DNA from: Pogostemon cablin
Lineage: Eukaryota; Streptophyta; Magnoliopsida; Lamiales; Lamiaceae
Length of the DNA: 64,000 nucleotides
Direction of reading: 5' to 3'
Assembly (NCBI GenBank): GCA_023678885.1
Contig: CM042979.1
Location: forward strand, 27,084,981-27,148,980
Positions 1 through 10,011 of this stretch are shown piece after piece (positions within the stretch are counted from its first letter, which is position 1; each line of letters starts with the position of its first letter). A program made the translations under genes and the position numbers. The notes beneath the pieces are model-generated. The model was given only the letters and a program-made list of their open reading frames with translations, ran no database searches and was not told the origin of the DNA.

Positions 1-1609
1 TGTTGGCAATGATTTTAGTGATAAGTTTTAAGAAAACATTGCACAAACTTATGGGATGGTAGTATGCAGGAATTGAGGGATTTTTCTTTTTTGGGATGAG
101 CACAATATGGGTATGGTTGAAAGCAGCAGGAGATTGATTATTATTAAGGATATTAAGAGCAGTGTTCACAGTATCGTCACTTAAAATATTCCAAAATTTT
201 TGGAAAAAAATTGCGGACATACCATCAGGGCCAGGAGCTTTGGTGGGATGCATTTGGGTGATCGCAGTTGTGATCTCTTCTCCATTGAAGGGTTTGGAAA
301 GTTGTTGTTTTACGTCCTCTGTCATTCTACAATTTACAGCATCCACAGCTTTATCTATTTTCAAATGATTCTTTGCTGAGAATAGAGATTTGAAATAGTT
401 CTGGAGTGCTGTGGTGATATCTTCCTCTTCATCCCAATAGCCACCATTCCCATCCAAAATTCTCTCGATATGATTTCATTTTTTCCGTCTATTTGCCACC
501 CTGTGAAAGAATCCAATATTCTTGTCTCCATCTCTCATCCAATTCACCCTAGATCTTTGGTTCCAAAAGGCTTCTTCCTTTCTGAGCAGTGCTGCCACCT
601 TATTTTCAAGAATTTTAGCAGCTTGAATGTTCTGCTCAGTAGCCTCCAGCTCATGCATCTTCTCTAGTGCCACTTTCTCCCTCTCGATTTCCTTCGGTAA
701 TTTTCCAAAATTTTCACTGTCCCATTTGGAGAGAGCAACACTGCAATTTTGTAGCTTTCTAACCATGCTATTAATGGTATCCCCCCCATCGATCCTCCAT
801 GCCTCCTTGACAATGTCTCCACACTCGGGTTCCTGGAGCCACATAGTTTCAAAACTGAATAATTTTGTTCTCTTCCTACTAGAATTTCCTAGCTTGTTTT
901 CTTCCAGTTGATCCATAATGGGCAGTGGTCTGATAGGAGTCTAGTGAGGTGTTTGAGTCGAAAGTCTGGGAATTTAGCAATCCACTCCCCATTAGCAAGA
1001 CCTCTATCCAATCTCTCTTGAATGTTATTATTCCCATGTTGCCCATTAGTCCATGTAAAATTGATCCCTTCGTACCCCAAGTTAGTGAGATGGCAAGACT
1101 CCAAGCAATCTCTGAATTCCACCATTTTATTCTCCTATCTAGGCAAACCACCTTTTTTCTCATGGTTGAATAGGACTTCATTGAAGTCCCCTATGCACAG
1201 CCACAGACGGTTATCACTGTTAGCTAACTCCTCCATACGCTTCCACGTCTTCTATTTCTGGTTATTCTTCGGCCATCCATAAATCCCGATAAAATGCCAT
1301 GCTTCATTCCCTTCGTCATCCCATATAATAGCATCAATGTGATATGGGAGGAAGAGGTTATGTTAATCAGGATCTCCTCCCTCCGTAGTAAGCAAGTCCT
1401 CATTTTCGGCCACCACCATTAATGTGACAACTCACTCCAAACACCATATCAAACCCCAACTTCTTCTTAAGATTATCCAATTCCAAAGACAGTAGTTTAG
1501 TCTCACACAAAAAAATAAAAATGGGAGCTTTTGAGTTTACTTCCTTTTTAAGTGCCAGAACTTTCCATGGGTTCCAAAGCCCACGGCAGTTCCATCCAAA
1601 ACAACTCAT
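1..1609 (-). pseudogene. LINE ORF2: endonuclease plus reverse transcriptase, 5' part
   Basis: The frame opens at 1609 with the endonuclease N-terminus: WNCRG within the first ten residues and FLCETK (the catalytic Glu) about 30 residues on. After frameshifts between 1400 and 1125 the endonuclease C-terminus is clear at 1125-889, with FTWTN, ERLDRGLAN and LSDHCP (the SDH motif). The linker follows at 916-476 and ends RVNWMRDGDKN then FFHRVANRRKK, where an in-frame TGA interrupts it. Beyond the stop, 474-1 encodes the reverse transcriptase start with PTKAPGPDG and a degraded RPISLCNV box (HPISLCNV). The catalytic YADD region is off the left edge. LINE ORF2 makes the enzyme for target-primed reverse transcription. 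This copy cannot make it because of the stop and frameshifts. Confidence 0.85.
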
Positions 1610-1896
1610 TGATGCCGGCGAGGTTGCTCCCTAGCAACCACTGATGGTGGTATCTTCAAAAGACCACTGCTATCTCTATCAGATATTTCAATATCCTCAA
1701 CTCTAAGTTTCTTGATAAGATTAGAACTAATATCTTCATCTTTATTTCTCCTTTTTCCCATTTCAATTGGCTGACTGGTCATAGGAGCTAAGGATGCATT
1801 CTTATTAGCCTCACGGGCTTCTCTCTTCCAACGACAGCCGGAGATCAGTTTAGTGGGAGGGTTTTATTTGGAAGGTGTTTGATTGTTAGAGGGGTC

Positions 1897-3081
1897 TTAC
1901 ATGGTTGTTCCTAGGGATAAGCTTTTCATGGTGAGAGATGAGGTAGAGTGGAGATCAAGGCTTGTTAGGGTGGCTTGGATATGCGATGTTTGGAAAGATT
2001 TTCTAGACTGGACAACATGTTGGATGGTGTTAAGGGTATGAGTTTCGGAAGGAAAAAGGGTATTGAATAAGGTTTCAAAGGCTTTCTGGGTCGGGATAGT
2101 AAAGTGTTGGGTATTGGTGGGTGGGAGTTGGGTATGGGTGGTATGTTCAGGGTGGGTTTCAACATTGATAGGGATGAGTGAGTTTGATTGTGGGGGGTTG
2201 ACAGGGCCGTTACGGGTATTTGTGCATGGATTGGTGGGACAGCTGACTTGGTTGTTTGTGCGTGGGCTGATTGATAGATGGATGGGGTTTTGGTTGTAGG
2301 AGGTGTCAGGCTGCTGATTTTTAGGATTTGAGAGTTCCTCTTGGTTTTTCTCTCTCTTTTGGGGTCTTAGTTTCTTGAGGGGATAGGCCTTTAGGGATCC
2401 AAAAGGCATCTCCGATGGATCCGGGCCCTCATTGCGATCATAATCGGCACAGTTTTTGAAAAAATGGCCAAATTCTTCCACAATATGCACAATGAAATGG
2501 AAGTGCTTCATATTTAAATGGGACCCACATCTTGTTACCTGCGTACTTGATATAAGTACCCCGAGTCAAGAGTTTCGTGATATCGATGGAGATCTTGAAT
2601 CTGATAAAATTGCCATGGTTTTGTTCTCCAGGTGGATCGAGTTACTCCAAGACTCCGATTCTAGCGACGATCTGTCGAACAACAGATTCAGTATGGCATG
2701 CTAGTGGGAGATCCTAGGCCCTTGTCTACAAGGAAACTTGTTTAGAATCACCGATGAGGGTTGTTCCATTCCCGTCAATCCAGAAATAGCAAATAGAGAT
2801 CCATCGAAATGCCATGGTTGATTTTTTAAAACCCAATCTCTATCGATCTTATCATTGAAACTGAATAGAATCATCTTGTTTCCTTAATCTCTCACTGTTA
2901 GTTTGTCTTTTGATCTGAAAGCCTTGGTCATAACATCCATAAGTGCATAAGTATTATAAGTTTTCTCTGTGCATAATTTACCAGCCAAACAGAAATGTTG
3001 CCTTGCCCTCTCATACTCTCCGATAGGTGGGCTATCCCCCAAATCCAAGATATCATCATCAACCTCCCAGATATCAGTCAT
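1897..3081 (-). pseudogene. LINE ORF1 (DUF4283 plus zinc-knuckle nucleic-acid-binding protein)
   Basis: The frame starts at 3081. Its first 65 residues contain LAGKLCTEKTYN followed by ALMDVMTKAFR, the N-terminal DUF4283 signature of plant LINE ORF1. After a stop near 2884 the same domain continues at about 2883-2700 with a WHFDGSLFAI-like stretch and an EQPS motif. The block at 2511-1897 has a decayed CCHC knuckle (EEFGHFFKNC, with the first cysteines lost) and a Pro/Thr/Asn-rich tail. ORF1 proteins bind element RNA. Stops and shifts at about 2884, 2700 and 2515 show this is a dead copy. It lies directly upstream of ORF2, as expected. Confidence 0.75.
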
Positions 3082-3330
3082 CTCTCTATCTCAGTAAAGA
3101 TCACAAGAAAATGGTTGATGGGCTATAGAAACCTGCAAAAAATAGCAAAACAAGAAAACACATAAACCAAATAGAGAAGGGAAGAAAAAAGAAAGGAGAG
3201 GGGAGAAAGAGTGGAGAGAGTGGAGGGAGAAAGGAAGGAAGGGGATGACTGGAGGGTGGTCAAAACCCTAACTTAAGCCTCTCATGGAGGAAACCCTAGA
3301 CTCCTTAGCAAGAGGAGAACTTTTTTGTAT

Positions 3331-3815
3331 TCAATTGATCGTTAGGTGTTTTGGTTTTAATTAACTGTATAATTAGACTTATAATTAGTAATGCGTAATT
3401 TATTATGCAAAAGGTAGAGTCGTACATGTCACCCACACATTGACATCACAACATGTAAAAGATGTTAATCATGATAATAATCGATTAATAAAGGTTACAC
3501 CTTTTAACCCATCCCTCAAAGAGCCAATTAATTAAAGAATAATTTATTTATAAGTAGCACATCTTGTGGACAACGTAAAAGATCTATGCATATGCATTCC
3601 AAGTGAGTATTTTTCAAAGGGACACATGCATGTGCAATATTTTGCAAACTACGACTTTTTGCCGGTGAAATTAACCTCTCCTCCACACACATTAAGTCAA
3701 GTCAAGTTTTACTAAATAAAATAAATATTAGCAAGTCTTCTATATATATTAAATTATGTGGGCTTCACTTTGACATTTATCTCATTATTTATTTTAGGTT
3801 AATTACTATATGATA
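3331..3815. other. Intergenic AT-rich flank, shared with the 27.85 kb region
   Basis: No gene is visible. The stretch around 3340-3390 (GTTTTGGTTTTAATTAA) resembles 27880-27920, so this is probably the downstream flank of a duplicated unit that also contains the gene-family copies at 4.4-5.0 and 28.3-29.1 kb. Confidence 0.4.
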
Positions 3816-4065
3816 CTCTCTCCCACAATGAGGGTGACAAAACTTTTTGGCAAGTAGATTAAGGGATATAATATTTAATGTGTAGATGATGAGAGAGAAA
3901 TAATATTTTAGTGTAAAGTAGATAGGTGTATTAGTGTAGTGTGAGGGTCCCATGGGATATATTAATTTTTTTGTGTGGGTTCCCTTTACTAAAAAGGGTA
4001 ATGCCCTCTTGTGTTGGGACGGATGGAAATAGCGAAATGCACTCCTTGTTGTGGGACGGAGGGAA
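3816..4065. mobile_element. Stowaway-type MITE
   Basis: The left end CTCTCTCCCACAATGAG and the right end TTGTGGGACGGAGGGAA are inverted repeats of the plant CTCCCTCCGTCC type. TA dinucleotides flank both ends (3814-3815 and 4066-4067). Length is about 250 bp and it has no coding capacity. It depends on a Tc1/mariner-type transposase supplied from elsewhere. Confidence 0.85.
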
Positions 4066-4399
4066 TACATAATTTATAATCTAATTACACATAATTTAAT
4101 CAAAATCAATTAAATTATTTACTTTATTTCATTTAATTATTTAAAATACTCATTCTTTTTCTTATATTATTATAAAAAAATTAATCTGTAATACGTGCAT
4201 GTATTTTGGAATATAATTATTAATAATAATTTTTATTATGTACTAATAATTAAATTTAAATATTAATGATATGGAAAAATGATAGTGTTTTTTCTTCTGA
4301 ATTAAATGGAAATCTCTTCTTCTTTTTTTGTTTTACTGAAAAGATAGACTTTCAAAAATATAAAAATAAAATCAGAACACAAAACAATAAATACCAAGA
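4066..4399. other. AT-rich intergenic sequence
   Basis: Low-complexity A/T sequence. I see no ORF, repeat boundary or RNA gene. Confidence 0.6.
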
Positions 4400-4970
4400 T
4401 TTTTAAAAAAAAAAATGTAAAAATGTGCATGTATTGTGCACGTTTAAAAAAAATAAATATTCTTGAAAAAGTAAAGGTGTAGTTATATCGAAAAGTGAGG
4501 GAGTAGAGGGTTTATGATTAGAATTGGGAGATGTCGGGTGAAGAATTCTGGCATGTCCAAAACCTATAATGAAAAGAAGTAAAAGAATGAATAGATATAT
4601 AATGAGATGCATGTATAAAAGAAAAGAAATTAAACAAGAGAGAAGAGAATTAACTGGACGAGGAAGTTGTTACTATGAAAGTTGTTATTGTTGAGTAGAA
4701 GCAGAAGATGTTGGCTGCTCCACAATTGAATATTATAAGTGTAGCGTTTCCGCCATACTTTTAAAAATTTGCCACTACATATCGTCTTTGTCCCACCTGA
4801 TGGAACATCAATTCCCTCTCATGCCCATACATCTCATCACTTTCATTCTCTTTATTATTTTCTTTGTAGAAATCCGTGATGGTTAGTAAGACCTCACTTC
4901 TGTTCACAACACTTGTTGTTAACTTCCCCATCCAATATGTAGAATTTGAATTTGGAGGGGGAACAAACAA
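4400..4970 (-). pseudogene. Decayed member of an unrecognised plant gene family (copy 1)
   Basis: The minus frame starting at 4970 contains GKLTTSVVNRSEVLLTITDF and later QRRYVVANF, then a stop. The frame after the stop (about 4760-4650) encodes an IIFNCGAANIFCF-like stretch. A separate minus frame at 4612-4403 has GFGHARILHPTSP. The same blocks in the same order recur at 28.3-29.1 kb, and partly at 29.3-29.6 and 36.6-37.0 kb, so this is a real repeated gene family. I do not recognise the family. The stop after RRYVVANF is shared with the 28.9 kb copy, so it could be an intron boundary rather than a lesion. No intact reading frame covers the whole set of blocks. Its upstream flank (5.4-5.5 kb) resembles that of the 37.1 kb copy. 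Confidence 0.5.
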
Positions 4971-4978
4971 AATATATA

Positions 4979-5386
4979 TTATTGACTTTGTATGACAGTG
5001 GCGGACCCAGAAAATTAAATTTGGGGGTACAGTATATAATTTTAAAATTTAAAAATTATAATTATTGAAAAAGTGTAGTATTCATTACTATTTAATAAAT
5101 ATACTATTTTTTTAAAAAAGAACATAAAATAAATGCCAGGGAAAATCGAACCCTCAACCATCAACGGCCACTACTAAGTGGCTAACCACTAATCTAAGGG
5201 CAGTGTAAGATAACTATTTCATATATAACTAAAATTTATTTTTTAATTTGGGGGTTCAGCTGTACCCCATTGAACCGCACTAGGTCCGCCACTGTTGTAT
5301 GAGTTAGATCAGAAGAACTGAGAAAATGAATACCAGTTATTGACTTTGTATGAGTTAGATCAGAGAACTGAGAAAATGAATACCAG
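4979..5386. repeat. 50-bp tandem duplication, first copy split by a hAT element
   Basis: The sequence beginning TTATTGACTTTGTATGAGTT occurs at 5337-5386 and again as 4979-4995 joined to 5303-5336. The first copy is interrupted by the hAT MITE at 4996-5294. The duplication therefore predates the insertion. Confidence 0.85.
4996..5294. mobile_element. hAT-type MITE (CAGTGGCGGA family)
   Basis: Ends are CAGTGGCGGACC and GGTCCGCCACTG, perfect inverted repeats. The 8-bp target-site duplication TTGTATGA is perfect (4988-4995 and 5295-5302), as expected for the hAT superfamily. Length 299 bp, non-coding. The interior on the minus strand has GGGTTCGATTTTCC, close to a tRNA B box, which is common in this MITE type. 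Confidence 0.92.
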
Positions 5387-5986
5387 GTTCCAAAGAATTA
5401 ATTAAATTATTAGTGGAGAGAGTAAATCGATTAAGTTATGTGATAAAGCTTGTTTATCCAATTAACCTTATTTCTCGCATAATTTTATTATTTATTTTAG
5501 TTTATATATTCTTGGGTGAGTATCTATAATCTATTACGTACGATACTCTCCTACCCATTAATATATTTAAAAAAAAATCAGTAATATATTAACTAACGGA
5601 TCGATCGACTGCGACTTTTTAGTTTCTTACAATTATTTTCTTCGATCTGTTACCTTTTTCTTTTCTTATATTTGAACGCTTTCCTTTAATTTCTTTCGTT
5701 ATTTTTATTTTAAAATTTAATTATATTAATTATGTAATTGTTTATTCATTTGAAAATTTCAAATTAATAAAACATTCATTAAATTTTAAATTATATCCAA
5801 TTTAATATATTGTTCTAATAAACCGTTGAAATAAAGGAATAATTTTTTTCTTGATATCATTTTTAATTTGAAATATTATTGCTTTTTCTTTGTGTTATAA
5901 ATTATTTACGCATGAAATATTTCATGTAAAAGTTATCACTTTTTTTAATTGAGCATAACATTTTACTAAAGATATAATCATTTTTA
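5387..5986. other. AT-rich sequence with TATCACTTTT motif repeats
   Basis: 5387-5520 resembles 37080-37160 and is probably the upstream flank of gene-family copy 1. From about 5840 the sequence has the diffuse TATCACTTTTTATTAAAA motif that also occurs at 6290-6600, 7270-7440, 17430-17680, 37740-38100 and 39110-39190. No gene seen. Confidence 0.5.
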
Positions 5987-6243
5987 GGCAAAAGCATATG
6001 TGTGTCCGGGCACATGGGAGCACATTCCGTGTGCCTTTAAAATTTTGTGTTAAATTGTATACCATTTAGTATAAAGATGTGTACCATTTATTTTATTAAG
6101 AAAAATAAAAAATATAATGAAAAGTGTATATCCTATGGAACAAAATGATGTACCCTTATTAATTAAAGTGTATATCCTTTAGAACAAAATAATGTACATT
6201 TATCCATAATACTAAATTCTAAAGGCGCATGCAAGCCTCACTC
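5987..6243 (+). mobile_element. Mutator-like MITE, family B, copy 1
   Basis: Starts GGCAAAAGCATATGTGTGTC and ends GCATGCAAGCCTCACTC. The 9-bp target-site duplication TCATTTTTA is perfect (5978-5986 and 6244-6252), which points to the Mutator superfamily. Related copies with the same ends are at 18857-19000, 28481-28662 and 35542-35778. Non-coding. Confidence 0.8.
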
Positions 6244-6602
6244 TCATTTTTATGCGTTCTGGTTTATTAAATAATTTAATTTGATGGCTATCACTTTTTA
6301 CTAAAAATATTATCACTTTTGAATGTTTATGAAATAATTTAATTTGATGTTTATCTCTTTTTTATGATCAGCTATATCACTTGTTATTGAAATTATTATC
6401 ATTTTTTATATGTCATAAATTGTTCATGCATGAAATATTTCAACGGATGGTTATAATTTTTTCTTAATAAAGGATGGAGTAATTTTTTATTAAAAGTATT
6501 ATTATTTTTTATGCTAATGTAATAGAATAGTTCAATTAAATGATTAATAATTTTCTTATATATTTAATTATTTTTATTAAAAATATTATATTTTTTTGAT
6601 TA

Positions 6603-6983
6603 GGGAGGATTACTACTAGGTACACAAAAAAACCCTAAATTACAATGAGATACAAACATACAAAAGTATTACTACTAGGTACAAAAATATATAGTGATAT
6701 TCCAATATTACCCCTATTAATGTGCTGCACATAAATATTGTGTGCAGCAAAAGTTCATGTGCAGCAAAGTGTGTGCAGCAAAAAAAGTGTGTGCAGGAAA
6801 AAAAAAGTGTGTGCAGCAAAAAAATGTGATGGTCCGGCGGCGGCGGTCCGGCAGCTTTTCCGGCGGCGGCAGTTTTTCCGGCGACCAATTTTTTTTTTTC
6901 TTTTTTTTTTTTTGGATGAACAGTTTTCCCGGCGACCGGCTGCCGGAGCTCCGGCGGCGGCGGCGCGGCAGCTTTCCGGCGAC

Positions 6984-7016
<33 letters not shown>

Positions 7017-7260
7017 CTTCTGACGAACAAATTTTCCGGCGACCGGCCGCCGGAGCTCCGCCGGCGGCGGCGGCGGTCCGGCAGCGGCAGCGGTGGTCCG
7101 GTGGTGGGTGGAGGTTGGGGTTAGTGTTTTAAAGGTATATGGGTTTAGGGGTATATTTGGTATTTTACTTTAATATTTTGTATTAAATTATAATTATTTT
7201 AAATCAATGTATCTAGTAGTAATTAGGGGTACAAAGTGTGTACCTATCAGTAATTATTTC
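6603..7260 (+). mobile_element. Mutator-like MITE, family A (GC-rich core), copy 1
   Basis: The ends GGGAGGATTACTACTAGG and (inverted) GAAATAATTACTGATAGG form imperfect inverted repeats, 18 of 24 bases matching. The perfect 9-bp TSD is TTTTGATTA (6594-6602 and 7261-7269). The interior has TGTGTGCAGCAAAA repeats, then a core of repeated TTTCCGGCGACC modules, CGG trinucleotide runs and long T tracts. The GC-rich frames found here are low-complexity Arg/Gly/Phe strings and not genes. Sister copies are at 16840-17425, 24200-24790 and 39247-39881. Confidence 0.9.
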
Positions 7261-7269
7261 TTTTGATTA

Positions 7270-8091
7270 AATTGTTCATAAACTTATAACTTTTTATTTA
7301 TAATATTATAACTTTTTATTTATTTTACAAATTATTTATGAAATAATTTGATTGAACGAATATCACTTTTTATGATCACGCATCACTTTTTTATTTAAAA
7401 AACATTATCACTTGCTATCAATCTTTTAAAACTCATTTCATAATACATTCCGAAAAAAAATCTTTTTTTTATTGACTTAAATTATATCATATAAATTATT
7501 AAATAAAAATAATAATAATTAACGTTTAATTTTAAAAAATACTAGTCGCATTTTTTTTATTTATCTATTAAATAAAAAACAAATCTATAAATTAAAAAAT
7601 AGCGTTATTATAAATGAATATACAATGTATAACGTTACATAAATTGTGCCGGCATTTTGCGGCAACTAGAGGAAGTAATAAGCGAAAACACGATTAATTT
7701 TAGGAAATGGGTAGACATAATCTGTACGATGTTGCATAAGTCTTTGCCGATGGATTGCATGACCTATTGGCTCTATACTACGCATGCACATTGCACATGC
7801 TACTTATATTAAAAAAAGTAAAATAAAACTCCTACTTGTTCTCTTTTATTTATTTTTTTCTTTTAGAATTTTAGGAGCGTGTTTGGTCCAAAACTTTCAC
7901 TCATATAATGATTCCATGAAACTTGGAAATCACACATTCCTTATGAATTTGAGGTGAATGACTATAATTTCAAATGAGAAAAAGAGTTGAATGTTCCTCC
8001 AGTTTTCCATCTCATTATCACTCTTCTTCTCAATTTCTTTATTTTGTTTTATATGGAATACATAATATTAGTAATATTTTTCATTTATATT
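7270..8091. other. AT-rich intergenic sequence; part shared with 40.19 kb
   Basis: 7270-7440 continues the TATCACTTTT repeat that the MITE copy landed in. 7770-7860 (CTACGCATGCACATTGCACA) matches 40210-40290, so a segment has been duplicated. No gene seen. Confidence 0.5.
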
Positions 8092-8680
8092 TAATATATA
8101 TTTAATCAAATCACTCTAACACGCCCCCTCACAGGGTGTTAATTTTTGCCTCAAGCCTTGCATGTGGAATTTTCTCATAAATGGGTGGCGATGAGGTTTG
8201 AACATGGACCTTTGTTAACCATGGGCTCTGATACCCGGTTAAACGATCACCTCATCTGAAAGTTTAAGCTAGTAGAGAGAATCGTTTAATATATATTTAA
8301 TCAAATCACTCTAACAATACCTAAATTTTAAACAAATCAAACATAATGAATGACTATGATAGTGATTCCAAATATTAAACAAAAACTACACTTATAATGC
8401 TCATACCTATTCTCATTTCTTAATATACGTTCATTCTCATTCTCATTTACATTCCTCAAAACATACACGAAACACCCCTTTATTAAAAATGTATATTTTA
8501 CATTGATTTTATAATTATGAGTCGATTTTTAATGCACGTAACGAGATCGTCAAGCAGATTTTCAATCCGTGTGCAACGGATTTTCTCAACCTATCCTCTT
8601 CAAACACAACAAACTTGGTATCATTATTTAATAGTAGTATATATGAAAACTCGCTGATTGATTTATATTTACAAAACTAC
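7770..8680. repeat. Segment duplicated at 40190-40480
   Basis: CTACGCATGCACATTGCACA at 7780 matches 40212, and 8500-8670 (TTACATTGATTTTATAATTA, TTTTCAATCCGTGTGCAACG) matches 40300-40470. The region between was enlarged here by the TRIM-like insertion and other sequence. It looks like a diverged segmental duplication with no gene inside. Confidence 0.6.
8092..8316 (-). mobile_element. TRIM-like miniature LTR retrotransposon remnant
   Basis: Read on the minus strand: an LTR starting TGTTAGAGTGATTTGATT (8316 to about 8237), then GGTATCAGAGCCC (8235-8223), the primer-binding site complementary to initiator tRNA-Met. A short non-coding interior follows, then a polypurine tract GAGGGGG (about 8130-8122) and a second LTR start TGTTAGAGTGATTTGATT from 8121 to 8092. 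The second LTR is truncated after about 30 bp. LTR-PBS-PPT-LTR within about 225 bp fits a terminal-repeat retrotransposon in miniature. Confidence 0.75.
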
Positions 8681-8945
8681 AATTTTTATCCCTTTTTTTC
8701 CGTTCTGTAGATGTATAACAAGAAAAAATTTCATTCAAAAACATAATTTTTAGTTTAAATCTCAAATAAAAATTTGATTTTATAAATGTTTTAAACTAAG
8801 ATTTAAATTTAATTTATTTTCTCAATTTATAACCTAGTTTTTATATATTTTTAATTTTTCTCTCATTTTAAGACTTATTATAAAATTTTTTTTCTCATTT
8901 CAAGTTATACAAGATAATTTAAAAATATTATCAAATCAAATAATA
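8318..8945. other. AT-rich intergenic sequence
   Basis: No ORF or RNA gene is visible beyond the duplicated segment listed separately. Confidence 0.5.
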
Positions 8946-8950
8946 TATGT

Positions 8951-9942
8951 TTGTAGGCAATTAAATTTTATTGCCTAATAAATATAAATGCAAAAGAAAA
9001 TATATTAAATATTGATTAAATATTTGTTTATTAAGAAATTTAAATAAATTAATTCCTAAAATAAATAAATAAATAATTGATAATTAATATAATTATTTGA
9101 GCCAAATCCAAGTCAAATAAGCTTAATCTAAGTCATATGGGCTCAATTCAAGTCAAGTGGGCTTGACTCAAGTCACCAAGCCCAACAAATCAAGTCTAGC
9201 AGGCCTAATTAAATTAATTAGGCCCAGGTTAAATCTTACGGGTTTAATTAAATTAAATAAGCCCGTATCCAGTCCAGCAGGCTTAATTAAAGGAGAAAAG
9301 CCCAACATATCTTTTCAAAGAGAAAATATCTCACAAGTGGTTATTTTCTCTACCTATAAATAAGGACCTTCAGTCCTCATTCCATTCACTCTGAAAATCC
9401 TGAAGACCTGAAGAACTCTGAAGATTCAAGTGAAAATCAGGTTCGATCAAGATCCGGTCAAGTGAAGTTCAAGTCAAGACCAAGTTCAAGATCAAGATCA
9501 AGTCGAAGAACACTCAAGATCTTCAAATCAAGTTCAAGTCATCTTCAAGTCAAGAACAACAGCTGATCAATGACCAAGGTGCTAAACCTCTTCGATCCGG
9601 CGTTCTTCATATCAAATTCATCCATCTGTCTCCGTGAAGTCAACGTTCTACCAAATTGAGTGTCGTACTTTACAACAAATCTTCAAGTCAACGTTTGATC
9701 CGAACAAAGGCTCGACACCTCCGGATAAACGTTTTAAAGCTTCAAGTCAACCCTGAGCTCGGACAAGCTTCATCCGAAGATCCGGCTCCGAAAGTTGAAG
9801 AAGTCAAGAAATCAACTCAAGAGAGGAATCAGAGGATAAATATAAGCTGTTTACTTAAATTCTCAACTTCAATCCACTTTGGATTTTCGTTGTAATTTCT
9901 TTTGTGTTTATTATTTTATAAATACAAAATTTTGTTGTTACA
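8951..9942 (+). repeat. 5' LTR
   Basis: About 992 bp, TG...CA ends. It is rich in CAAGTC/GGGCT direct repeats and has a TATA box at 9355-9362. Short frames inside it are mirrored in the 3' LTR and have no domain signature. Confidence 0.95.
9355..9362 (+). promoter_or_regulatory. LTR TATA box
   Basis: TATAAATA in the context CTACCTATAAATAAGG, followed by a C/T-rich start-like region. The identical motif lies at 14788-14795 in the 3' LTR. It is the probable U3 promoter that drives the gag transcript. Confidence 0.7.
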
Positions 9943-9947
9943 AATTT

Positions 9948-9965
9948 TGGCACGCCCAGTGGGAC
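9948..9965 (+). other. Primer-binding site
   Basis: TGGCACGCCCAGTGGGAC begins five bases after the LTR end. The TGG start pairs with a tRNA CCA end. This PBS type is familiar from Ty3/gypsy elements, but I cannot name the tRNA with confidence. Confidence 0.7.
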
Positions 9966-10011
9966 AGTTTTTACCTCTCATCTCCTCTGCACGAGTTTAA
10001 AGATACAAAGT

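Larger units (their letters stand above)
1..3330 (-). mobile_element. LINE (L1-type non-LTR retrotransposon), degenerate, cut by window edge
   Basis: Read on the minus strand this has the plant L1 order: a pyrimidine-rich leader (about 3240-3120), ORF1 of the DUF4283/zinc-knuckle type (3081-1897), then ORF2 with AP-endonuclease (from 1609) and reverse transcriptase, which runs off position 1. Both ORFs carry stops and frameshifts, so the copy is inactive. The 3' end, poly(A) tail and target-site duplication lie outside the window, so the right boundary near 3330 is only an estimate. Confidence 0.85.

Noticed and set aside
5150..5210. tRNA gene in the hAT MITE
   Set aside because: Only a B-box-like word and a weak A box; no acceptor stem or anticodon arm.
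6738..7124. Overlapping Arg/Gly/Pro/Phe-rich frames on both strands in family A MITEs (also 16968-17306, 24328-24699, 39366-39794)
   Set aside because: They follow CGG runs, T tracts and TGTGCAGCA repeats in all frames, differ in length with the repeats, and lie inside elements with clear TSDs.
9157..9895. Short frames inside the LTRs (repeated at 14590-15334)
   Set aside because: They mirror each other only because LTRs are duplicates; CAAGTC repeats generate the composition.
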